A DNA stretch of 64,000 nt from Furcasterigmium furcatum (taxonomy: Eukaryota > Ascomycota > Sordariomycetes > Glomerellales > Plectosphaerellaceae): positions 1,901,088-1,965,087 of the forward strand of contig BCIA01000005.1 of assembly GCA_001599815.1 (NCBI GenBank), written 5' to 3'. The first letter of the stretch is position 1; every line of letters begins with the position of its first letter. Shown here in pieces: positions 32,967 through 42,438 of the stretch. A program made the translations under genes and the position numbers. The notes below the pieces were generated by a model. The model ran no database searches, was not told where the DNA came from, and saw nothing but the letters and a program-made list of their open reading frames with translations.

Positions 32967-34661
32967 ATGATGGACTCTCCATCCGACTCCACCTTCAACT
33001 CGACGGACACCAGCCGCATCGATCTCCTGCTGCACCGCCGCCAACAGCTGACGGAGACTCTCACTGACCTTCCCTACGGTCTGATAGCGTATCTGGACCG
33101 TGCCGTCGTTCACTCTGCCCTCGCCTACCCAGACCTTGCCGCCGGCGACGCCTACCGCGCGCTCCTTCTCGCCGACGAAGTTCTAAACGAGGGCTTCGAG
33201 TACCATGAGCAAGCGAGAGAGGCGCTGGAGGGCGTATCGCTTGACCCGTCACCAGAGGTTCTGGACCACGGCCTCCTGTCAAACCTGTCACAAAGCTTGA
33301 CAGACGATTTCCCCGACGATATCCCGGCACAGGTCGCCAAGCTCGCTTCTGTCAGGGCCTTCCAGATCCTGTCTCTCAATCTCTTGCTATGCGGTTGCTT
33401 GAAGAGCTCTTACGAATTTTGCGAGAGAGGGCTGGCCCTGGCGCCTCAGAACGAGGATCTGCTCGAGACCAAAACGTACATCCAACACATTGCCCGGCAA
33501 CGTCTCAGGAAACAGGACTTCACCATCGCTGAGCTTCCTGATCACGGCTTGGTCCGTCGTGAGATCTACCCCTGGAACACACACGAGCCAGATCGGTTCG
33601 CACAGAAATCTCTCGACTTCCTTAACAAGGAACTGGCGGTTTTCGCGCCAAAGTGTGCCGTTCAGGTGGCTGAGCTGCCCGTGCTCCTCGAAGGCGCCAA
33701 TGATATGGACAACTACGACATCATCCCAACCTGTAAACAGCTCGGCTTGTTTGCCACGCAAGACATCGGCCCTGGAGAGACCGTTTTGGAGGAGTATTCC
33801 TTGGTCACGGCCAACAATCGGTTGAAGGAACCGGTGTGCGACGCATGCAGCTCCGAGCTTCCACCGCTCGGCAGCGACTCCCCGGCAGTCAGCTGTGACG
33901 AATGCTACGATACCGTGTTCTGCAGTCAGTACTGCCACGACCTGGCACAGGAACAGTACCACCCCGCCGTGTGCGAGAAGGACGTCGACAGCATTGCCAA
34001 GGACCCCGAGGCCCGAGAAGCGGACGAGACCCTGCATCTTCTCCTGCTGGCGAGGATTCTCGCGCTCTCGACCCATCAAGACATACACCCGTTGGAGACG
34101 AAACAGATCAAATACATCTGGGGCGACTTCGTCCCGTCGGCCCAGAACGACATCGACCTCTCGCCTCGGGCCGAGCCACCGCCGCAATGGACGCTGCCAT
34201 TCTCCTTCAAGTACAACATCGAGACGCCTCTGCATATCCTCGAAAAGATGGACGTTGACATCTACGAGACGCTGCCTCAGCATGATATCTGGGTGCTCAA
34301 CACGCTCTACAGCAAGTTCCGCGGCACGGCTTCTGCGCGCAAGAACCCCAGAGACGGCCGGCCCGACGTCGCGGCAGTCCACCCCTTCTGGTGCCTGGCA
34401 AACCACGATTGCGACCCCAACGTCACCTGGGAGTGGGGGGGCCGAATGGTGCTTTGGGCACGCAAGGAGAGAGTCGTGGACGGCAGACAGGGCGGCCTCA
34501 AAGCAGGGGACGAGGTGCTCAACCATTATTGCGACGTGACAATCCCCGTGGAGCAGCGTCGGGAATGGGCCAGCGGCAGTCTCGGCGGATGGTGCATGTG
34601 CGACCGGTGTCGCAGGGAAGCGGGTGAGACCCCGGCACTCAACGGTGAGGCGGCCGAGTGA
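32967..34661 (+). CDS. SET-domain protein with MYND-like zinc finger
   Basis: One exon, 564 residues from the tandem ATGs at 32967/32970; the frame is open further upstream without a better start. The N-terminal 220 residues are helical and TPR-like. The SET region begins near residue 250 (KQLGLFATQDIGPGETVL) and is split by a zinc-finger insert with Cys pairs (VCDACSSELP, SCDECYDTVFCSQYC) of MYND-like spacing. The catalytic core resumes at FWCLANHDCDPNVTW, the NHxCxPN motif with Asp in place of the usual Ser; a late Tyr (HYCDV) follows and the post-SET cysteines GWCMCDRCRRE close the domain. Expected to be an S-adenosylmethionine-dependent lysine methyltransferase of SMYD-like layout, acting on histone or non-histone targets. 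Target unknown. Confidence 0.88.
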   Translation: MMDSPSDSTFNSTDTSRIDLLLHRRQQLTETLTDLPYGLIAYLDRAVVHSALAYPDLAAGDAYRALLLADEVLNEGFEYHEQAREALEGVSLDPSPEVLDHGLLSNLSQSLTDDFPDDIPAQVAKLASVRAFQILSLNLLLCGCLKSSYEFCERGLALAPQNEDLLETKTYIQHIARQRLRKQDFTIAELPDHGLVRREIYPWNTHEPDRFAQKSLDFLNKELAVFAPKCAVQVAELPVLLEGANDMDNYDIIPTCKQLGLFATQDIGPGETVLEEYSLVTANNRLKEPVCDACSSELPPLGSDSPAVSCDECYDTVFCSQYCHDLAQEQYHPAVCEKDVDSIAKDPEAREADETLHLLLLARILALSTHQDIHPLETKQIKYIWGDFVPSAQNDIDLSPRAEPPPQWTLPFSFKYNIETPLHILEKMDVDIYETLPQHDIWVLNTLYSKFRGTASARKNPRDGRPDVAAVHPFWCLANHDCDPNVTWEWGGRMVLWARKERVVDGRQGGLKAGDEVLNHYCDVTIPVEQRREWASGSLGGWCMCDRCRREAGETPALNGEAAE

Positions 34662-35264
34662 CTCTTCCATCTACAAAGGGGAGCCTTAATTCAAGCCGAC
34701 GCAAGCGGTCCAGCGATTGGGATGATTTCAAAGTTTGGTCTCGACAGCTGGTCTTTGGGGATGACTCTGTTGGGAGTACGCATGCCCGAGGCGCAAGGGA
34801 GTCGAAAATCTTCTCTTTACATACACGTCATTCGATATCCATTTCCTACCATACACGATGCATCTTTATCTGGATACTTACAGCACACATGAAGAATTGG
34901 CGGTTATAAGACCACGGGGTGGCTGTATATATTGAGGGTGTCACTTGACATGCCTTGTGGAGGACGTCTGCAGAGCATTACGGGTATTAAGTATGTCATG
35001 AGCAAAATGAAAAGGCGGAGGGATTTGACAGGTCATATCATTGACGATCCGAAGGCTATCTGACACGCAATGACGACTGGCAACAAGGGTTAGGTAGCTC
35101 AAGTTCTGGCAAGAATAGACATCTGTAGGGTCCCGTTTGGCCAATGTGCACAGAGTGCTGGAGAAGCAACTCTTCCAACAATCTGTTCTTCAACCGTCAC
35201 CCACCCGTCTCTCCACCTTGTCACTCGCATTCCCAATGCATTACGCCCTCCCTTTATGCCCGGC
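34662..35264. other. Convergent spacer
   Basis: 603 bp between the tail-to-tail SET-domain and cysteine-rich genes. No gene. Confidence 0.5.
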
Positions 35265-35591
35265 TCAGAGCTCTGGGATCCAAGTCTCGGCCCACTCCGG
35301 CTCCCAGGGGATATCGCACAAGGCCAGGTTGCAGATGCAGGCGTCGCCCTTTGGCTTGGCGGTGCAGATGATGGCCTCGTCCCTGGGGCTGCAGCAGCAG
35401 CAGTACTGCTCCTCCTCCTCGTCGAAGAGGCACTTGATGTCGTTGACGATGCACTCCTGGTCGTCGGGGATGTCGCGGCACACGACGCCGCCGCGGGAGG
35501 GCTCGCAGCCGCAGCAGGGCTTGCGGCCGGTGCCGGGGATGCCCTGGGCGAGGACGGCGGTGAGGAGGGTGAGGGTGACGAGGAGCTTCAT
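35265..35591 (-). CDS. Small secreted cysteine-rich protein with Cys4 run (effector candidate)
   Basis: One exon, 108 residues. Signal peptide MKLLVTLTLLTAVLAQG, then a short mature protein of about 92 residues with 14 cysteines, including a CC-x-C start (KPCCGCEP) and four adjacent cysteines (QYCCCCSPRDE). The even count fits seven disulfides, or a metal-binding cluster given the consecutive Cys. No recognised family. A TATA box lies 115 bp upstream. The opposite-strand frame overlapping it is a shadow. Confidence 0.8.
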   Translation of the reverse strand: MKLLVTLTLLTAVLAQGIPGTGRKPCCGCEPSRGGVVCRDIPDDQECIVNDIKCLFDEEEEQYCCCCSPRDEAIICTAKPKGDACICNLALCDIPWEPEWAETWIPEL

Positions 35592-37296
35592 TTTGGGATG
35601 TGATAGGGTGTGTTTTGTGTGAGAGATCTGTGGACTTTTGTTGTTGAGGTGAAGACTGGTGATGATGAGCTCAGACGGCATCGGGATGAGGTGATGCGCG
35701 GCCCCTTTTATAGACATCCAGGAGAGGGGTAACGTTGAGTGTTACTCTGTAAGTGCCCCGAGGAAGACATTTCTTCACCGGTGAGGGATCTATTATTGGA
35801 AGAATGTGGTTTCATTCCCCCGCTGGGCCATGAGACCCAAGCCGCGTCGCGGTCCAAGACGGGAGCGGCACAACTCGATGCTGGCCGATGCTATGATGAA
35901 GTTTATTGCTTCGATAGCACTGAGCGACGCGAGTACGAGCCTGAGACAAGACATGACGGCGGGATATACGAGCATCTCGATGAAGTACGGCCACGTGCCG
36001 GCCGTGTTAGCGGCCCATCTGATGTCAGGGCGAGTCTGATGCTGGATAGGGCCTTGGCAGGATCATCTTACCCGTCGATCGCCGCGCCACGAGGACCCTT
36101 GACTTCCGAGTGCCGCGTCCGGAAACGGCAGGGTGAGCTGCCGGCGGTGGTGGGAGGGAAGCTGGGGTGCAGGCGGGTCATCAACGGTCCGCGTCCGTGC
36201 TTGGTGTCTCTGGTGATGTGGTACAGAGGTGTCAAAGCATACTGCTTTGAGGGCGCTGATGCGGTCAGGGTGCCGTTGTCGGAGGGATTTCCCCAGGCGA
36301 TGCGGGTGGCTTGCGGGGTGCATCACGGCGGCCGCTGGGAAGCATCCGGTAGATGTAATCTCCTGTTGCTCTTCGCCTGATATTACAGCGACTTCCTCTT
36401 GGGGGTGAGGCCGTATTTCGTGTTGGATATGGACACAAAGGGAAAGGTCTCCGCGTGTAAGATGAGACATCTCACATGGGGGTAAGCAGCATGACGGGTG
36501 ATCGAAAACGGCGCTGCAGAAGAGCCAAGAGCCGATCCATGGACTGACTTGGCGTGACAATTGCCGGCGCTACCTAGGTGAAGAATGGCCTATTCTCGAA
36601 TGTCTCATGAAGGGTCATGTCGAAGTGACCTCATCGGCGTGTCCTGCGGCCGAGGCCGAGGACCTCGTATCCAAGCTTGGCTGATGTATGGGCCAGAATC
36701 GATCAGGTACGTGGACTCTGTGTTGACAGCGGTACCGAACGTCCACGGTTGGGCCCTCAGAAGACGACCTTGGCGAGTTGGTCGCGGTCGTCGTCGATAC
36801 GAGGTTTGGCAGAATGCGGCGGGATCGGCGTGGATGGCATTACTCGGCAGACGCCGGGATGACGCAGGGGCAGCAAGATGCAGTTTGGGCAATTATGGTC
36901 CGATGACAACATAGCTCAAGTAGACCTTATTAATTCATTTGTTCTCTCGTGGTTGATAGATACTCTGGTGGTCTTGTCTCAGGGTAGCAACTGGGGCGGC
37001 ATGCAACCATGGCTTTGAAACCTGTGAAGCTCACAGCCTGATAGGAAGAAGATAATTGAAGCCTCCAAAAGACTGTTAATGCATCTGATTTGAACATATT
37101 CGTCCAATATCCTCCAAGGCCTCAAATTGATAGACAGTGGGTAAGGAGAGGTGCTCGGGAATTGGAGAACGGGTCTCGGCTGGATAAAACGGGCGGCACA
37201 GCATGAACAAGCCCTGACCGCTCGGTGAGCTTCTTGTGAGGCTGGGTGAAGATGTTGCTGGTTCCGTGTTATCACTTCGTCATCCTGCTCAGCAGA
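35592..37296. other. Gene-free stretch before the pseudogene
   Basis: About 1.7 kb. Frames on both strands (up to 213 codons) lack any domain-like sequence. The 5' half of the decayed FAD oxidase should lie here but cannot be recognised. Confidence 0.45.
35706..35712 (-). promoter_or_regulatory. TATA box of the 108-residue cysteine-rich gene
   Basis: TATAAAA on the minus strand (context TCTATAAAAGGGG), about 115 bp upstream of the start codon. Confidence 0.6.
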
Positions 37297-37870
37297 ATGT
37301 TGGCAAATGGGAAGTTCAACCTGACGGGCCCTTACGACAGTGAGTTACACCAGGCGACGTCCCATGGCAGTTCGTGACTGATGAACACCCAGCAAGATCA
37401 CTATTACGCCTCCAGTCTTCTGACAAAACATGTTCGAGAGGCAGCGATCGAGGTGCTCGTAGACCACTAGCTCACGCCGAATGACTTATCCAACTAGGTG
37501 CTGCAAATAGATCTCCACGGAGGCCTGAGTCAGCCATCACCGCAGTACCTCATGACGCAACATCATATGCCCATCGGGATAAGGTATAGCTGTTCCAGTT
37601 CGCAGACAGGAATGGCCATCTCCCAGCTGATGAGCTGCACGTTAGCTACGAGTTCCTCAACGGCTTCATGGACACCATTCGCACCAACATGGGTGATGGC
37701 GGCTGGGGGAGATATGCCAACTACGTCGATTCTGAGCTGAGTCGTCAAGAGGCACTGGAGCAATACTACGCCGGCCATTTGCCACGGCTGAGACGGATCA
37801 AGACTGCAGTGTACCCTGGGGATGTCTTCCACTACCCTCAGTCGGTTGAACCGGCGGGTGACGTTAAAGG
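37297..37870 (+). pseudogene. Decayed C-terminal part of an FAD-linked (BBE) oxidase
   Basis: Two frames carry consecutive pieces of a BBE-type oxidase C-terminus. Frame one gives ANGKFNLTGPYD, QQDHYYASSLLTKHVREAA and VLQIDLHGGLSQPSPQYL, interrupted by stops at 37375 (TGA), 37468 (TAG) and 37495 (TAG). Near 37550 the match moves to another frame: TSYAHRDK, a TAG stop at 37587, LFQFADRNGH, YEFLNGFMDTIRTNM, GGWGRYANYVDSELSRQEA and PGDVFHYPQSVEPA, the classic BBE ending. At least four stops plus one frameshift, and no recognisable N-terminal FAD domain, mean it cannot encode an active enzyme. It is not a close copy of the intact oxidase at 14980-16624. Loss by point mutation (TAG codons fit C-to-T or G-to-A change) is consistent with RIP but not proof of it. 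Confidence 0.78.
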
Positions 37871-39441
37871 AGGCCGCATCGCGATCCCACCAGGAGAACA
37901 CCCAAACAGCCAACCGCTCTCAATTCAACCAGACAAAACAGAAATCCGACCTGTACTATACCTACCCTGACAGACTTACCATGCGAGCTGATAGCCTCCA
38001 TCCTGCGAAACCTTGACGACTTCGACTCCCTCCAACAGGCTCTGCTCGCGTGCTGGCACATCTATGCATCATTCAAGCAGCACTCCGACATTGAGAGCAC
38101 GATTCTCCGTCGACAAATCCCACCTGCTCTATTACCACTCGGCATCGCGCTGCTGGATGCGGGGCGTTGGGCAGCCGTGTTGAGCGCCGCAAAAAGTTCA
38201 GACGAGAGGAGTATTATTCAGCCCAGTTCGAGGAATGCGGCGACGCAGTTGATGACGGAGCGGTACTATACTCTGTCCGCCGTTTGTTTCGCACAAGTTA
38301 CGATCACGACGACTTCCAAGGTGCTGAGGATGCTGAGAATGACGATTTTGGTGTCGAAGACGTCCGGGTCTTGCTCGAAACACTCTACAGCGATCCTGGC
38401 CAACTGTTGACACAGCTGTCGTCGATGCCGAGGGGTGCCATGCAGCAGATTGTGGACAAGCACCGAATCATCGACAGCATGGCGTTCCAATTCGCGTCAG
38501 AGGCATGGGGGCTTCTTCGTCCGAACGAGACAGGCGCCACCACGCTCTCTCCGACCGAGTACCTCCACTGCTGTCGCGCACTATACCGCGTCGATCTGTA
38601 TTACAACATCTTCCCCGGCACGTGGAGGAAGCTGGGCCGATCCAGGGTAGAATTATTCCACTCGAGGCATGCGGTGTGGGAGCTTGAGCAAGTGGCTTGC
38701 GCCTACGATTTCCTCGAGGACAAACTCTGCCAATGTCAGTACCTTGAAACACTAAACACACTAATGGAAGTTAACATATCGACGCAGGGTCTGACGATGT
38801 TGCTTTCCATGACGTTGAGATTGACCACTATCAACCGTCCTATCACTACGTGTCAGCGGAAGACGAGAACTTGGTCAAGGAACAATGGGTGAGCCCGTCC
38901 GTCCCCTTGGATGCATCCTGATTCGCGTCGGATTACTGACATCTAACGGAAACAACAGCTACGCAATTGCATCGAGTTCATAAACCGTCTGATGGGCAGC
39001 TCCTACGACGTTCGACGGAAGATGCTCGTTGATAGTTCTGCGGGCGGGTTCTGGGCTGAGTTCTGGGGGCCCATTGCATGGTACCGCGACGACCCGAGCA
39101 TCGATACCATCGATCATACAGCACTACTGCCCGACTGCGAGGCTTCAGACAGGGGACCCTACGCGGCCTGGTGCGCCGTGAATCCCGTCGGCGGGGTGGG
39201 CAATCATCGCAAAGACGCCTGGCACCGCACCCGCGCGTGCGTTCTTTGGGAGTGGGATCGTATACCGGAACACGGTCTCCTCGAGACGTTCCATGCGGTC
39301 CAAGACAGCCGCAGGCCTGAGATCACTCGCGCAGAGGCCGAGGAATGGAGAGAATCGTGGAGTGAGAGGTACGAAGTCGAGGCCGAGGGCGGCTCAGGGT
39401 ACTGGGTCAAAGGCGACCTCAGCCGTGTCGAGTACCTGTAA
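37822..39441 (+). CDS. F-box domain protein (5' end and one junction uncertain)
   Basis: Best model, five exons: 37822-37840, 37974-38176, 38227-38734, 38788-38888, 38959-39441; 437 residues. Exon 2 opens with LPCELIASILRNLDDFDSLQ, a typical fungal F-box, then the helical region usual for this group (LLPLGIALLDAGRW). The last three exons are well supported (GTCAGT and GTGAGC donors). Two points are weak. The start MSSTTL comes from a 19-bp exon with a GTCGGT donor that overlaps the tail of the FAD-oxidase pseudogene. The change of frame near 38180-38226 needs a 50-bp intron with a GTGTTG donor and no clear branch site; a frameshift mutation is the alternative, making this a pseudogene. Predicted SCF substrate adaptor, target unknown. 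Confidence 0.6.
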
Positions 39442-40138
39442 TGAATGAGATCCTCCGTTCTTATCATGCATGGCTCACTGTGGCTGGGGGCTCCCTGGGC
39501 CCGGAGCCATCTTATCATATAGATGTATAATTGATCGTGCACCGAAATCTGGCCCGCGCTGCAGCGTCGCGCATTGTGATGTGGTCTGTCTGTCCTGCTG
39601 GATGGGACTCGGACGTGCAGTTGTGACGTGGAGATGCCGCCCCAATTGGGCCCGCTGAAGCAATGAAGCTTTCCTGGTGGTGGCAGGGGTCGGGCCGGCC
39701 CTCGAGTCGACCCGGCCGCTTTACTTTAACAGAAGCGCAGGACATCCACGAGTCGGTACTTACTCTAAGTGCTATTTAGTATGTAAGAACTAAGTACCAT
39801 TTACTGCCAAAATAGTGGCACGTAGCACCGAATCAGGCGTGTCCAGTTCAGGAGGCTTCGTTTCTCATTTTGGGCTTTGGCCCCCAACCAGCTGGCCATG
39901 ACCCCTGGACCTTGAACTCGCTTTTCTCCAGTCGTCGGGACTTGTGCAGCAGGGGTTCGGATCATGCTCGAGACCCCGCCAGCCGCGCTCGTGCGGCTGA
40001 CTTTCCCAATTTCCCAACCTCGCTCACCCGCCCTTCAACTTGAAGCTCACGGGGAAACCCGACTGAATCGAATCGGCATCACCGCCAGGATTCCCGAGTG
40101 TGCAGAGAAGCTGGCAGTAGCATCGAGCGACCGTCGCC
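39442..40138. other. Gene-free spacer with inverted repeat
   Basis: 697 bp between two plus-strand genes; contains the small inverted repeat at 39755-39798. No gene. Confidence 0.5.
39755..39798. repeat. Short inverted repeat (8-bp arms)
   Basis: GGTACTTA at the left end and its complement TAAGTACC at the right, separated by 28 AT-rich bases. Could be a small cruciform or a foldback remnant; arms are too short to call a transposon. Confidence 0.4.
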
Positions 40139-42173
40139 ATGGGTGTTCATCTGACGGCCGAGGGCATAATGGCTCTTGTAGCCCTCGCCATCTCCCTCAT
40201 CGCTTTCGGCCTCTCAATCCTCCAGTCGATCCTCGCCTATCTCCAGTTCGACAACAGCGAGGGCGGCCGCCGACGATGCTCAGAGGAAGTGATGGGCAAG
40301 GGCTGGGCGGCCATGACCGAGAGGAAGTACAAATGGGGCGAGTTCAGGTACCAGGTCTTCTTTGAGGTCCCGGTCTTCTACACGGCGCCCCCCGAGTGAG
40401 TTCTCCCCCAACGCGGCACGCCCGCTCACCGGTGATCATGTCGCTGAGGCTATGCAGCATCACGGTTGGCCCGTTGACTCTCCCCAAGCCGGAGGTCAAG
40501 GACAATGGCAGGGCTACCAAGGGCGTGGACGCTGAGCGGGAGCCCGCGGACCGCATCGACCGTGACGCCATCCGGAAGATGGAGGTCATCAAGGTGCAGC
40601 CTCATGTTGCGCCCATCTACAAAATCACCGGCACGCGGACGTCTTGCAAACACACCATGACGGAGTACACGTCGGGCACGGACGAGAAGTGGGCGCGCGT
40701 CCACACCGCCGAGGACGAGGGCTGCTCCTGGATCCTGCTCCTGGACGCCCTACAGGGCCAGGAGGGCATGTCCAGGAAATGGGACAGGCCGAACAACAGC
40801 CACGCCATCGGCCACACCATCTGCTACCTCATCCAGCGCAAGCGGCGGTGCTGGGACTACATGCCCCTCAACGCCACCAAGCCCTTCGCGACCACCACCA
40901 TCGCCCATCTGGTCGAGATGATGTCCATGCTCGGCATGGTCTGGACCGACTTTGACGTGAAGGCCTCCACGCTGAGCGCCGAGGGCAACGGCTACATGAT
41001 CAAGAGCGAGAACATGTCCGGCCTGGGCATCATCGCCCGCTTCGCCCGCTTGGGCAGGCCGCGGCACGAAGGAAACAGGATCATCCCCTGCATAGAGGTC
41101 AAGAAGCTGTGCTTCGGACAGGTGCCCTCGCTCTTCGACTTTATGGGACAGCCGCTGCAAGTCAGCCCCCGCCGCATCGAGGGCTGCCTCGCCGTGCTTC
41201 TGCCGGGGCTGACATCCAGCGAGCGCAAGTCCTTCAAGCCCAAGGACTTCATCAAGAAGACGGTCCTGCCAACACGTGAGTACCACCACCGCCAGCACCT
41301 CTCCCCCGAACCACGAACGCCAGGCTCACGCAAGCAGCCACCCTGGAGCTCATCGCCATGACCGCAAAGTCCTGCCACATCCCCGGCTCCCGCTTCCGCC
41401 GCCTCCCCAACCCCTGCGGCGACGCGCCCTCCGCCGCCGTCAACGCCGCCGCCTGCCTGCAGCAGCTCGGCGCCTTTGTCAAGAAGCTCGCCCACCTCGA
41501 GTCCGACCCCCTCGCCAAGGAGATCAGCAACGCCTTCACCTACGGCCGCTTCTACGGCCTCAACGCCATCGACCGCGGCGGCCGCCCCCTCGACGAGCTC
41601 GTCAGGAACTTCCTCTCTGCCGAGTCCGGCCTGCAGAAGACCGTCGGCGCCTCCGCCCCCGCCGCGCAGCAGCAGCAGCAGCAGGACGGCGCCCGCTCCC
41701 CCGAGGAGCTGTACAACGGCGCCCACGTCGCGCTCATGGACGCGCTGCACGCGGCCTCGGAGCGCATCGGCGAGCGCCTGGGCCGCGACGACCTGCAGGA
41801 GGAGCTGCGCGGCGTGCTGGCGGCGCACCTGTCCGCCGTGCTGGCGCAGCGCGGCGGGCTGCAGGCCCAGCTCGCGCGCAGCGCCGACGTCGAGAGGGAC
41901 CTGGTAGCGTTCTACTTCGAGAGCGTGCGGCCCGCGGTCGTGAGACCCGGGGCCTTGAGTGCGACGACGTCGACTTCGGGCACGGCGACGAGCGACCAGG
42001 GGGTGCTGCTGCTCGGGCCGCTGAGCCCGGCGGAGGCGCAGACGAGCGCCGTGTGGCTGGCGCTCATGTTCAGGATGTGGTCGTGGATGGTCCTGCACGA
42101 GTTCAACCCGCAGGATAAGATGATTGAGCGGACGGAGTTCCTGGACAGCCGTCTGCCGGTGTATATTGGGTGA
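40139..42173 (+). CDS. Modin-like membrane-anchored protein (hypothetical)
   Basis: Three exons: 40139-40395, 40458-41275, 41338-42173; 636 residues, GTGAGT donors for both introns. Residues 8-38 form one hydrophobic helix (IMALVALAISLIAFGLSIL). It is followed by a segment with Cys and aromatic residues (GGRRRCSEEVMGKGWAAM, WGEFRYQVFFEVPVFY) that resembles the start of fungal proteins annotated as modin. The middle (about 120-360) contains SCKHTMTEYTSG and CSWILLLDALQ; the C-terminal part is Ala/Leu-rich and helical with a short polyglutamine (six Gln, 41669-41688). No catalytic motif is seen. Function unknown; modin-type proteins have been discussed in connection with fungal incompatibility, but my resemblance call is weak. 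Confidence 0.75.
41669..41688 (+). repeat. CAG trinucleotide tract coding for polyGln
   Basis: Six CAG codons in a row inside the modin-like gene, giving Gln6 in an otherwise Ala-rich linker. Possible length polymorphism between strains. Confidence 0.8.
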
Positions 42174-42438
42174 AGGAGGGGGGACGTCGTATGACCATCC
42201 ACCATGAAGATCATGATCGAAGCGAGTTTTGTGTCTGGGAGCTCTGCAGCATGGATCTGTCTGTTTTCAGCTTGGAGAGAATGTATCTTACACCTGGTAT
42301 TACCATATAAAGGACCAACAATGCATAGCATATTTATTCATCTTCATCTTCATAAGTGGCGAGTTGTCGATCCCGGACCCGTGGGCTCACCATTTTCCCA
42401 GCGATGGCATCGCATTCTCACCCGCTGTCGGACGCAGC

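Noticed and set aside
35739..36380. 213-codon plus-strand ORF
   Set aside because: No domain-like segments; stop-poor by chance.
39755..39798. Inverted repeat as transposon terminal repeats
   Set aside because: Arms are only 8 bp and nothing transposase-like lies between or beside them.
40992..42098. 368-codon minus-strand ORF
   Set aside because: Antisense shadow of the modin-like gene.
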